Shown: positions 6,450 to 13,332, counted from the first letter of the stretch. The stretch: 17,216 nucleotides of DNA from Pelotomaculum sp. UBA5255 (GCA_002408725.1 DHTR01000005.1:25353-42568); one strand, 5' to 3'. A program made the numbers and translations. Notes: generated by a model not told the origin, from the letters alone.

Positions 6450-7262
6450 ATGAAGATTAGAACAGTATTGACGATTGCTGGTTCTGACTCGTGCGGCGGT
6501 GCAGGAATACAGGCAGACTTGAAAACATTTAGTGCCCTTGGGGCTTATGGTATGAGCGTTTTAACAGCAGTAACAGCCCAGAACACCAGGGGCGTTCAGG
6601 ATGTTCGGGAGATGGACGAGGAAATCATTAAAAACCAGATTGACTGCCTGTTTGACGACATCAAAATCGATGCAGTAAAAATCGGCATGGTATCCAGTGT
6701 CAAGATCATAAATGTTGTAACAGCATGTCTTAAAAAGAATAAGGCTGTAAATATTGTCGTCGATCCGGTCATGGTTTCTAAGAGCGGCCATCATTTACTT
6801 AAACCCGAAGCGAAAGATCAGTTGGTAAAAATGTTGTTCCCTATTGCATCAATTGTTACACCCAACATGTTTGAGTCTGAGTTGATAACGGGTGACAGGA
6901 TTGAAAACCTTGAAGAAATGAAAGAAGCTGCTCTAAAAATAAAGGGTCTTGGATGCCCCAATGTTATTATCAAGGGCGGTCATCTTACTGGCGATGCGAT
7001 TGATATCCTGTACGACGGCTGCAATTTCAAGTACTTTAAGGGAAACAGGGTCAATACGAAAAATACTCATGGTACTGGTTGTACGTTTTCATCCGCCATA
7101 GCTGCCCACCTTGCCAGGGGGTATCCAGTGCCTGAGGCGGTTGCACTGGCCAAGGACTATATCACCGGAGCCATAGCACATTCAATCGAGCTGGGTCATG
7201 GTTTTGGACCTACCCATCATTTTTATGATTTATATCGAAAGGCGGGTTTGAAATTTGAATAA
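6450..7262 (+). CDS. thiD: Hydroxymethylpyrimidine/phosphomethylpyrimidine kinase ThiD
   Basis: 270 residues, the usual ThiD length, ribokinase-like fold. It phosphorylates HMP and HMP-phosphate to HMP-pyrophosphate for thiamine synthesis in the cytoplasm. Visible signatures: N-terminal TIAGSDSCGGAGIQADLKTF (8-27) for HMP binding, VDPVMVSKSG, PNMFESELITG, VIIKGGH, and the C-terminal anion-hole/catalytic block NTHGTGCTFSSAIAAHLARG. ATG 6450 follows AAAAAGGGAGG at seven bases; the longer frame from 6417 begins inside the leader hairpin and is rejected. First gene after the TPP riboswitch, 62 bases before thiE. Confidence 0.97.
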   Translation: MKIRTVLTIAGSDSCGGAGIQADLKTFSALGAYGMSVLTAVTAQNTRGVQDVREMDEEIIKNQIDCLFDDIKIDAVKIGMVSSVKIINVVTACLKKNKAVNIVVDPVMVSKSGHHLLKPEAKDQLVKMLFPIASIVTPNMFESELITGDRIENLEEMKEAALKIKGLGCPNVIIKGGHLTGDAIDILYDGCNFKYFKGNRVNTKNTHGTGCTFSSAIAAHLARGYPVPEAVALAKDYITGAIAHSIELGHGFGPTHHFYDLYRKAGLKFE

Positions 7263-7324
7263 AGCAGGTTCGATTCATTACACAGCATAACTAAAGAAAA
7301 TATAATCAAAGGGGGTAGAATTGA

Positions 7325-7969
7325 ATGCATCTAGATTACAGTCTTTATCTGGTTACGGACAGGTCCGTACTTAAATGTGGAGATCTATTCGGGGCTGTAG
7401 AAGAGGCCCTTCAAGGCGGAGTAAGCCTTGTCCAGTTAAGGGAAAAGGAAGTTTCCAGTCGGGATTTCTATAATATTGCCTTAAGGATGAAAGAGTTGCT
7501 TAATGCTTATAACACTCCACTGATCATCAACGATCGCCTGGATATTGCCCTGGCTGTTAATGCGGCAGGTCTTCATATCGGACAGGAAGACATCCCCCTT
7601 GAAGTTGCAAGGAGAATTATGGGCCCCCAGAGAATAATTGGTTACTCCGTTTCCAATGTGGAACAGGCAATTTCCGGGGAGAAGCAGGGGGCGGACTACC
7701 TTGGCGCGGGACCAGTTTTTTTAACGGCCAGTAAATCCGATGCGGGGGAACCTATTGGTGTGGACGGGCTGAGGCTAATCAGGGAAAGTGTGAAGGTACC
7801 GGTGGTCGCGATTGGCGGGGTCGGACTAGACAATTTGGAACAGGTGTGGGAGACCGGTGTCAGCGGTGTATCCGTTATTTCAGCCATTCTGGGAAGCCAG
7901 GAGATCGGAACAACGGCAAGAAAATTTATTGTTTCCAGGAGGAAGCATGAAAAAGGTATTCTTCGTTGA
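7325..7969 (+). CDS. thiE: Thiamine-phosphate synthase ThiE
   Basis: 214 residues, TIM-barrel. It condenses HMP-pyrophosphate (made by ThiD) with thiazole phosphate to give thiamine phosphate. Family motifs: LYLVTDR (8-14), GGVSLVQLREKE for pyrophosphate binding, LIINDRLDIALAVNAAGLHIGQED, GYSVSN, GADYLGAGPVF, then VPVVAIGGV and GVSGVSVISAIL. The thiazole-binding loop reads TASKSDAGEPIG where most homologues have T-x-T-K. GGGGG lies nine bases before ATG 7325. The last 23 bases overlap the HAD phosphatase gene, implying coupled translation. Confidence 0.96.
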   Translation: MHLDYSLYLVTDRSVLKCGDLFGAVEEALQGGVSLVQLREKEVSSRDFYNIALRMKELLNAYNTPLIINDRLDIALAVNAAGLHIGQEDIPLEVARRIMGPQRIIGYSVSNVEQAISGEKQGADYLGAGPVFLTASKSDAGEPIGVDGLRLIRESVKVPVVAIGGVGLDNLEQVWETGVSGVSVISAILGSQEIGTTARKFIVSRRKHEKGILR

Positions 7970-8579
7970 TTTTGACGGTACTATCACGAAAGTTGATACC
8001 TGTGCCGCCATGGTTGAAGCCTTTGCCAGGGAAGGCTGGGAAGAAATCAACAGCCAGTGGGAAAAAAAGCTGCTGTCAACCCGGGACTGTGCCAATATGA
8101 CGTTTAAACTCTTTCGCGCAGGTCTTAGCGAGATCAAAAGCTTAATGGAAACGATGGAAATCGACGAGTATTTTGAAGAATTCCTGACAGTGTGCCGAAC
8201 CATGGACTACAGCGTCTATGTACTCAGTGACGGTTATGACTATTGTATAGAAACCGTTTTTAAAAAGTATGGGATTGATATATCTTATTACGCCAACAGG
8301 ATGATTTATAACAATGGTTTCAAGATTGATTGCCCTCACCAAAATTCGTCCTGCGGCAATTGCGGCGTCTGTAAAACGGGCTTAATGTCTAAACTTAAAG
8401 GAGACGCCAATCAGGTGATTTATATCGGAGATGGATATTCCGATACATGCCCCGCCCTAAATGCTGATTTAGTTTTTGCGAAAGGAATATTGTATAACTT
8501 TTGTCTGGAAAAGGGAGTGAAAGTTATACAATACGATTCCTTTAAAGATATCGTCCGGCTGGTATGCAATGGTATCTAA
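7947..8579 (+). CDS. HAD-IB family phosphatase (MtnX/SerB-like) in the thiamine operon
   Basis: 210 residues from ATG 7947, with AGGAGG five bases upstream inside the thiE end. HAD motifs are complete: motif I DFDGT (Asp8 nucleophile, Asp10 acid/base), motif II Ser94 in LSDG, motif III Lys143, motif IV GDGYSDTCPA (Asp162/Asp166). The cap region holds four Cys (129, 136, 139, 142) in C-x6-C-x2-C-x2-C, as in MtnX-type HAD phosphatases; they could bind a metal. The 23-base overlap with thiE and TPP-riboswitch control suggest it acts on a thiamine intermediate such as thiamine phosphate (inference). Enolase-phosphate cleavage as in MtnX cannot be excluded, but no methionine-salvage genes are nearby. 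Confidence 0.88.
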   Translation: MKKVFFVDFDGTITKVDTCAAMVEAFAREGWEEINSQWEKKLLSTRDCANMTFKLFRAGLSEIKSLMETMEIDEYFEEFLTVCRTMDYSVYVLSDGYDYCIETVFKKYGIDISYYANRMIYNNGFKIDCPHQNSSCGNCGVCKTGLMSKLKGDANQVIYIGDGYSDTCPALNADLVFAKGILYNFCLEKGVKVIQYDSFKDIVRLVCNGI

Positions 8580-8623
8580 CTCAGAGAATAAGTTACCATG
8601 TTTACAAAACGAATAGAAGTAAA

Positions 8624-8667
8624 AAGCCCTTCAAGATCTTTTTAGAATCTTGAGGGCTTATTTTTTA
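8624..8667. terminator. Bidirectional terminator between the thi operon and the tRNA operon
   Basis: A 13-bp stem (AAGCCCTTCAAGAT/ATCTTGAGGGCTT, one bulged T) is followed by TATTTTTTATT on plus and by TTTTT on minus. It ends both the thi transcript and the convergent tRNA transcript. Confidence 0.9.
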
Positions 8668-8677
8668 TTGACTTTTC

Positions 8678-8753
8678 TGGTGGGCCATGTAGGACTCGAA
8701 CCTACGACCTGACGATTAAGAGTCGCCTGCTCTACCAATTGAGCTAATGGCCC
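8678..8753 (-). tRNA. tRNA-Lys (anticodon CTT)
   Basis: 76 bases with encoded CCA; acceptor GGGCCAT/ATGGCCC. Anticodon stem GGCGA/TCGTC encloses CTCTTAA, giving CTT (reads AAG). Last gene of the four-tRNA operon. Confidence 0.95.
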
Positions 8754-8775
8754 CTGATTAAGATGTTGATGTAAC

Positions 8776-8851
8776 TGGCTGGGGCGGCTGGATTCGAACC
8801 AACGAAATGCCGGAGTCAGAGTCCGGTGCCTTACCGCTTGGCGACGCCCCA
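8776..8851 (-). tRNA. tRNA-Gln (anticodon CTG)
   Basis: 76 bases with encoded CCA; acceptor TGGGGCG/CGCCCCA. Anticodon stem CCGGA/TCCGG encloses CTCTGAC, giving CTG (reads CAG). Third in transcription order. Confidence 0.95.
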
Positions 8852-8871
8852 AGGGAATGTAAAAAAATTTA

Positions 8872-8947
8872 TGGTGACCCCACCGGGATTCGAACCCGGG
8901 TTACCGCCGTGAAAGGGCGGTGTCTTAGGCCGCTTGACCATGGGGCC
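8872..8947 (-). tRNA. tRNA-Glu (anticodon TTC)
   Basis: 76 bases with encoded CCA; acceptor GGCCCCA/TGGGGTC with one G-T pair. Anticodon stem CCGCC/GGCGG encloses CTTTCAC, giving TTC. Its first base directly follows the CCA of tRNA-Pro, with no spacer. Confidence 0.95.
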
Positions 8948-9025
8948 TGGTCGGGATGGAGGGACTCGAACCCCCGGCCTCTTGCTCCCAAGGCAAGCGC
9001 GCTAGCCAAACTGCGCTACATCCCG
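8948..9025 (-). tRNA. tRNA-Pro (anticodon TGG)
   Basis: 78 bases with encoded CCA; acceptor CGGGATG/CATCCCG. Anticodon stem CTTGC/GCAAG encloses CTTGGGA, giving TGG. First gene of the Pro-Glu-Gln-Lys operon, with the promoter just upstream. Confidence 0.95.
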
Positions 9026-9045
9026 CAAAATCTGATACAAAGGAT

Positions 9046-9074
9046 ATTATATCTGAAGAAGGATTGCGCGTCAA
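9046..9074 (-). promoter_or_regulatory. Promoter of the tRNA Pro-Glu-Gln-Lys operon
   Basis: Minus strand: TTGACG (9074-9069), 17-base spacer, TATAAT (9051-9046), about 20 bases before tRNA-Pro. Near-consensus, as expected for stable RNA. Confidence 0.85.
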
Positions 9075-9092
9075 GTTCTACGGACGTTATTG

Positions 9093-9120
9093 TATCAAAA
9101 AAAAGTCCAGCTTGTGCTGG
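9093..9120 (-). terminator. Orphan minus-strand terminator upstream of the tRNA operon
   Basis: Minus strand: 7-bp perfect stem GTCCAGC/GCTGGAC with a four-base loop, followed by a run of eight Ts. No protein gene lies upstream on this strand, so it ends an unidentified transcript or insulates the tRNA promoter. Confidence 0.7.
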
Positions 9121-9379
9121 ACGGGGAGAGATAGAACTCACCAAAGCGGAGTAACCATATTATTGTCTATTTATAAGGAAAATATACATTTACATTTTTA
9201 ATACCTAACCCGGACAAGCCGGAACCAAAAGGATTTTGTCATCCCATGCCGAGCTAAAGAAAAAATCTTTTTCAGCATGGGGATAATAAAATGTTGCTCA
9301 CAGAACGATACAAAGAACAAAAGGAATTAAAGGCCTAAAGTCAACATGCCAGGTTTTACTCCACTAAAATAACAATAAA
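9121..9379. other. Intergenic region without recognised genes
   Basis: I find no credible protein gene on either strand. It contains an imperfect inverted repeat at about 9243-9288 (ATCCCATGC against GCATGGGGAT, with an inner AAAGA/TCTTT pair). This could be a structured RNA or a remnant of a small repeat element. Confidence 0.4.
9243..9288. repeat. Imperfect inverted repeat / long stem-loop
   Basis: Outer arms ATCCCATGC and GCATGGGGAT pair with one bulged G; inner arms AAAGA/TCTTT extend the stem. No T-run follows on plus, so it is not a plain terminator there. Confidence 0.5.
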
Positions 9380-9416
9380 AACAACCCGTCCTGAATTGGG
9401 GCGGGTTGTTTTATTT
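9380..9416. terminator. Strong hairpin at the head of upstream module A
   Basis: 12-bp stem (AACAACCCGTCC with GGGGCGGGTTGTT), 7-base loop, T-rich flanks in both directions, so it could terminate either strand. The equivalent place in module B (11141-11169) keeps the pairing with one mismatch but loses the T-run. A role as a protein-binding inverted repeat is therefore also possible. Confidence 0.6.
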
Positions 9417-9605
9417 CGCTTCAGGTAACTTGGAAGGGGTGCCATAATGAAACAAAAAAAGATGCAAGGTAGTAAATCTGAAGGGCAGTTGTTAAATGAA
9501 ATACATACAAAGTTGTATGCTGAAGCCCCCTGATTAACAGCTAAAAGAATGATCTTATCAACCTTTATTTAGTCCTGAAGAAAATTATCAAAGTACTGTC
9601 AGCAG

Positions 9606-9622
9606 TTGGTGCAATAATTGCA
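9606..9622 (+). promoter_or_regulatory. Sigma-54 (-24/-12) promoter of the first adh
   Basis: TTGGTGC, five bases, TTGCA. The GG (9608-9609) and GC (9620-9621) doublets are exactly ten bases apart, as sigma-54 requires (consensus TGGCAC-N5-TTGCW). The same element occurs at the matching place in module B. Predicted start near 9633 gives a leader of about 220 bases. Confidence 0.7.
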
Positions 9623-9853
9623 TTAGCCTTGAATAGCAAAAAAAATCAGAAGATTGATGCTTGTAAAACAGATAGAAAACACATTAGATGCCGCGAAAGC
9701 CATTGTGAATAAAAAATTATCCTGCAGGGGTAATTAGGGATATTTTTTCAGTAAGAAGGTGATAAAAAAACAGACTCGTGGGGTCATTTCAAGCAAAGCG
9801 GGGATCAAGTAAGTTTTTAAATTAAAAAAACTTTTAAAAGGGGGCATTTGCAG

Positions 9854-11017
9854 GTGAAATTCTTTAGAGTTCCAAAAGACATTGTATTCGGTTGGGGTAG
9901 CTTGGAGTACCTAAAACAAATTAAAGGCAAAAAGGCTTTTCTTGTTACAGATCCAACCATGGTCAAAGCAGGGGTAGCCGAAAGAGTGGAAAACTACCTC
10001 AAGGAAGCCGGTTTAGCAGTGCAAAAGTTTACTGAGGTTGAGCCGGATCCTTCTCGTGAAACAGTGGAGAAAGGTACCAAGCTCATGCAGTCTTTTGAAC
10101 CGGATTGGATCGTAGCCTTGGGAGGCGGTTCTTCCATGGATGCGGCCAAGGGCATGTGGGTTTTATATGAGTATCCTGATATCACCTGGGAAAAAGTCTT
10201 TGCCGCAACACCTGTATTGCGAAATAAGGCCAAATTTATAGCTATTACTACAACTAGTGGTACTGGTTCCGAAGTTACATGTGCCGCTGTTATCACTAAT
10301 AGAAGTGTTCGACCTAATGTTAAAGATGTCATCGCCAGTATGGAAATCAGCGCAGATATCGCTATTACCGATCCGGAACTTGCTTCTACTATGCCGCCAA
10401 AGGTTACAGCAGCTACAGGCGTAGATGCATTGGTCCACGCCATAGAGAGTTATACATCGATTGCAGCAACCGTGATTGACAAGGCTATTGCGTTAAAAGC
10501 GATTCAAATGGTCTTTAGTAGCTTACCCAAAGCATATGCCGATGGACGCAATCAAGTAGCCAGGGAAGATATGGCCACAGCTTCTTTGATGGCAGGAATG
10601 GCGTTTACAAATTCTTTTCTCGGAATTGTTCATTCACTAGCCCATCAACTTGGCTCTGAGTTTGGAGTGCCTCATGGAGCAGCTAATTCATTAATGCTGC
10701 CCTACGTAATGAAATTTAATTCAATTGCCGTTTCAGAATTATATGCCGAAATAGCCAGTGCTTTAAATATTGAGTTTTATGATGACCGAGAAGCAGTAGA
10801 TAAATTAATCAAGGCAATTTTCCAATTGCAAGAAGATGTTGGTCAACCTCACACTATTAAAGAATATGGAATAGATGAAAAGACTTTTATTGGTTTGCTT
10901 GATAATTTGGCACAAAATGCCCTAAATGATGCTTGTGTTTTTTGCAACCCCCGTGTGCCGAGTTTAGAGGATATGAAAAACCTATATCTGGCTGCTTATT
11001 ATGGTAAAGAGTCATAA
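9854..11017 (+). CDS. Iron-containing alcohol dehydrogenase (AdhE C-terminal-domain-like)
   Basis: 387 residues, type III (Fe-dependent) ADH; NAD(P)-linked interconversion of an alcohol and aldehyde. GGGSSMDAAK (90-99) is the nucleotide-binding loop and TTTSGTGSEVT follows. The metal ligands are in place: Asp191 and His195 (GVDALVHAIESY), His260 (VHSLAHQLG) and His274 (VPHGAANS). The stretch MWVLYEYP resembles the ADH half of AdhE, but no aldehyde dehydrogenase half is present. GTG 9854 has GGGGG nine bases upstream; the TTG at 9848 is only three bases from it. Codon use is AT-richer than in the second adh. Expected to be sigma-54-controlled; physiological alcohol unknown. Confidence 0.93.
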   Translation: MKFFRVPKDIVFGWGSLEYLKQIKGKKAFLVTDPTMVKAGVAERVENYLKEAGLAVQKFTEVEPDPSRETVEKGTKLMQSFEPDWIVALGGGSSMDAAKGMWVLYEYPDITWEKVFAATPVLRNKAKFIAITTTSGTGSEVTCAAVITNRSVRPNVKDVIASMEISADIAITDPELASTMPPKVTAATGVDALVHAIESYTSIAATVIDKAIALKAIQMVFSSLPKAYADGRNQVAREDMATASLMAGMAFTNSFLGIVHSLAHQLGSEFGVPHGAANSLMLPYVMKFNSIAVSELYAEIASALNIEFYDDREAVDKLIKAIFQLQEDVGQPHTIKEYGIDEKTFIGLLDNLAQNALNDACVFCNPRVPSLEDMKNLYLAAYYGKES

Positions 11018-11139
11018 TTTGAGTTGGCGGTATTAAGTCACAGTATAACAACATTTATTGATTGCATGTACGCCGGGTACTTGTGCGGATTACGCTGTAT
11101 CGCAAAATGAAGAAATATGGCATGTGTAATAATAACCAA

Positions 11140-11477
11140 AACAGTCTGTCCTGAACTGGGGCAAGTTGTAACATCTCGATACAGGTGACCTGAAAGGGTA
11201 CTTTAATGAAACAGGACATAGACAAGGCGAGGGTCTTAAAAGATAGAAGGTTGTTAAATACAATAATAAAATTATGTGTACTGAAGCTCCCTGATAAACA
11301 AGGAATGATATCATCAACCTGTGTTTTAATTTTGAAAGAGAAAAGAAGTTTGTTTAAAGCTTGCTAGCAGTTGGTACAAAAATTGCAATAATTATAGAAT
11401 AGCAAAACAAGTCAGACGATTGCGATTTGTAGAATAGATAACAGATTCATTAGAGCAACGAAGGCCATTATAAATGA
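11140..11477 (+). repeat. Upstream module B (diverged repeat of 9380-9713)
   Basis: Second copy of the module described for 9380-9713, at the same place relative to an adh gene and of nearly the same length. It carries its own hairpin remnant (11141-11169), a perfect ATGATATCAT palindrome near 11306, and a -24/-12 promoter. Confidence 0.8.
11371..11387 (+). promoter_or_regulatory. Sigma-54 (-24/-12) promoter of the second adh
   Basis: TTGGTAC, five As, TTGCA; GG (11373-11374) and GC (11385-11386) are ten bases apart. Closer to consensus than the module A copy. Predicted start near 11398. Confidence 0.75.
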
Positions 11478-11533
11478 ACAAAGGAGCCTTATTTAAGCGT
11501 TGGTAATGAAAGATTCGAAACATGAAGGTTTTA

Positions 11534-11586
11534 CCCTGCCAGGAGGTATGGATAAATCACTACGGCTCTTTTGCAATCCTGCAGGG
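11534..11586 (+). repeat. Inverted repeat in the second adh leader
   Basis: CCCTGCCAGGA (11534-11544) pairs with TCCTGCAGGG (11577-11586), one base bulged, enclosing 32 bases that include AGGAGGTATGG. It could form an mRNA stem-loop; the left arm lies in the part absent from the first adh leader. Confidence 0.5.
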
Positions 11587-11739
11587 ACAATTAGCTCAAT
11601 AGGGGGGGATGAGAAAGAGACCCGGAGATCTATGTCGAAGTGAGCGAGAATATGTGATTACAAGGTGTTCAAATCTGAGATTGTAAAAGAAACATTTGAT
11701 TCAAAAAGTTTTTAAAAAATTTATTAGGAGATGAATAAT

Positions 11740-12903
11740 ATGGCATTGGCAGATCAAGTTTTTGGATTCTTTATTCCTACAGTTTCACTGATGGGTGTCG
11801 GTTCAGTTAAGGAAACAGGTAATCAGGTAAAAAACCTGGGTGGCAAAAAAGTTCTTATCGTTACCGACAAGGGCCTTGCGGCGCTTGGTGTAGCTGATAA
11901 AGTAAAAGGTTTCGTGGAAGAGGCCGGCGTATCAGCGATTATTTATGACGGGGCAGAGCCGAACCCGACGGATAAAAACGTTCATGATGGCCTCAAGGTC
12001 TTTCAGGACAACAAGTGTGATATGATTGTGTCCCTGGGTGGCGGCAGTTCTCACGACTGTGCCAAGGGTATTGGCATCGTTTCCACAAACGGCGGCCACA
12101 TCCGTGATTACGAAGGAGTCGATAAGTCCACCAAGCCGATGCCTCCGTTCATCGCTATCAACACCACCGCCGGAACCGGCAGTGAAATGACCCGCTTCTG
12201 CATTATCACCAATACCGATACACATGTTAAAATGGCTATTGTGGACTGGCGGGTCACCCCAAATGTCGCTATCAATGACCCCGTTTTGATGGTAGGGATG
12301 CCGCCTGCGCTGACCGCTGCCACCGGCATGGACGCCCTGACCCACGCTGTGGAGGCCTATGTTTCCACTATCGCCACCCCTGTCACCGATGCCTGCGCCC
12401 TGATGGCTATCAAGCTGATCTCGGAAAACCTGCGTAACGCTGTGGCCAACGGTCAGAATATGGAAGCCCGGGATAAAATGGCCTACGCTGAATACCTGGC
12501 CGGCATGGCTTTCAATAACGCTAGTCTGGGCTACGTCCATGGTATGGCTCACCAGTTGGGTGGTTTCTACAACCTGCCGCACGGTGTCTGTAATGCCATC
12601 CTGCTGCCGGCGGTTGAATCTTTCAACCTGATCTCCAACCCCAAACGCTTTGCCGAAATTGCCGAAGCCATGGGTGAGAATATTGAAGGGCTCTCCGTAC
12701 GGGAAGCCGCTGATGTGGCCATTGCTTCCATTAAAAAGCTTTCTGCTGACGTTGGTATCCCTGCAGGTCTTAAGGAACTGAACGTCAAGGAAAAAGACTT
12801 CGAAGTTATGGCAAAGAACGCCATGAAGGACGCCTGTAGCGCCACCAACCCGCGCCTAGCTACGTTGCAAGATGTGATCAATATCTTTAAATCAGCAATG
12901 TAA
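11740..12903 (+). CDS. Iron-containing alcohol dehydrogenase (methanol/1,3-propanediol dehydrogenase-like)
   Basis: 387 residues, type III ADH. The N-terminus (FFIPTVSLMGVGSVKE), GGGSSHDCAKGIG (100-112), INTTAGTGSEMT and ATGMDALTHAVEAYVS match the Bacillus methanolicus Mdh / 1,3-propanediol dehydrogenase subgroup. Metal ligands are Asp198, His202, His267 and His281. ATG 11740 has AGGAG nine bases upstream; the in-frame ATG at 11731 directly abuts that site and is rejected. Codons are clearly GC-richer at third positions than in the first adh, and the two proteins differ widely, so they are not a recent gene duplication. Likely oxidises or makes a short-chain alcohol; exact substrate not deducible. 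Confidence 0.95.
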   Translation: MALADQVFGFFIPTVSLMGVGSVKETGNQVKNLGGKKVLIVTDKGLAALGVADKVKGFVEEAGVSAIIYDGAEPNPTDKNVHDGLKVFQDNKCDMIVSLGGGSSHDCAKGIGIVSTNGGHIRDYEGVDKSTKPMPPFIAINTTAGTGSEMTRFCIITNTDTHVKMAIVDWRVTPNVAINDPVLMVGMPPALTAATGMDALTHAVEAYVSTIATPVTDACALMAIKLISENLRNAVANGQNMEARDKMAYAEYLAGMAFNNASLGYVHGMAHQLGGFYNLPHGVCNAILLPAVESFNLISNPKRFAEIAEAMGENIEGLSVREAADVAIASIKKLSADVGIPAGLKELNVKEKDFEVMAKNAMKDACSATNPRLATLQDVINIFKSAM

Positions 12904-12959
12904 TTATCGCTGAAGCTACAAAGTAGACGTCCCAATAGCTGACATAAATATTGAAAACC

Positions 12960-13000
12960 GCACAGCCCTTGTTGCTGCCCAGGCAGCACAAGGGCTGTGC
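12960..13000 (+). terminator. Long hairpin terminating the second adh
   Basis: A 19-bp stem (starting GCACAGCCCTTG, one bulged T) with a two-base loop. Only TTCTGT follows, so the U-run is poor, but the stem is very stable and sits 57 bases after the stop. Confidence 0.7.
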
Positions 13001-13036
13001 TTCTGTATGGGAATTATTAAATAAAGGAAATAATGA

Positions 13037-13066
13037 TAGACAGTGATTATATAATCATGTTAGAAT
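13037..13066 (+). promoter_or_regulatory. Promoter of the cobalamin-riboswitch gene
   Basis: TAGACA (13037-13042), 18-base spacer, TAGAAT (13061-13066) preceded by TGT (extended -10). Start near 13073, just ahead of the first riboswitch P1 stem. Confidence 0.6.
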
Positions 13067-13084
13067 GATAAAAATGGATAATTA

Positions 13085-13251
13085 ATTCAGGTTCCCCGGT
13101 TTTTGCCGGGGATACAAAGGGAACCGGGTGGAAGTCCCGGACGGTCCGGCCACTGTAAGTGGGGAGCGCTTCCCGAATGCCACTGGGTGTGCGAATACCC
13201 GGGAAGGCGGGAAGTATGCTGTGAGCCACGAGTCAGGAGACCTGCCTGAAT
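13085..13251 (+). promoter_or_regulatory. Cobalamin riboswitch 1
   Basis: P1 is a perfect 7-bp pair ATTCAGG (13085-13091)/CCTGAAT (13245-13251). The B12-box core is clear: AGGGAACCGGGTGGAAGTCC, then ACGGTCCGGCCACTGT, GCCACTGGG, GGGAAGG and GAGTCAGGAGACCTGCC. It binds a cobalamin and should repress transcription by favouring the terminator at 13333-13367. Confidence 0.95.
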
Positions 13252-13332
13252 GTGTTTGCTGCGAGGCTTTCCTCTGAAGAGCCAGTGGTGATGGTAAGGC
13301 ATTTTTTTAGTGCATTGCCTTCTATTGACATT

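Larger units (their letters stand above)
9380..9713 (+). repeat. Upstream module A (diverged repeat of 11140-11477)
   Basis: About 334 bases that align end to end, with few gaps, to 11140-11477 in front of the second alcohol dehydrogenase. Shared blocks include GTCCTGAAYTGGGGC, TAATGAAAC, TTGTTAAAT, a CTGAAGC/CCCTGAT block, ATCAACCT, the -24/-12 promoter, GAATAGCAAAA and GCCATTRTRAAT. Short reading frames inside are broken by stops in both copies, so it is better read as regulatory DNA than as a gene. Confidence 0.8.
11018..11739. other. Regulatory gap between the two adh genes
   Basis: No protein gene seen. It holds upstream module B (11140-11477) and a ~260-base leader. In the leader a sequence of about 100 bases is present that module A's leader lacks. 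It ends at CCTGCAGGG...AATTAG, a block both leaders share (9721-9737 and 11579-11595). Confidence 0.7.

Noticed and set aside
8807..9201. Plus-strand reading frames across the tRNA cluster
   Set aside because: They are antisense to four well-formed tRNA genes, giving the typical spurious peptides read from tRNA complements.
9450..9706. Possible decayed small gene in module A (ATG AAA CAA..., later an LKKIIKVLSAVGAII-like frame)
   Set aside because: Frames are broken by stops in different places in the two module copies, and the conserved parts follow promoter elements, not codon structure. A regulatory reading explains it better.
11932..12582. 216-codon minus-strand reading frame
   Set aside because: A shadow of the second alcohol dehydrogenase, which has all metal-binding residues and a proper ribosome site.
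13047..13302. Minus-strand frames across the riboswitch (60 and 71 codons)
   Set aside because: They fall on the cobalamin aptamer, whose conserved core accounts for the sequence.
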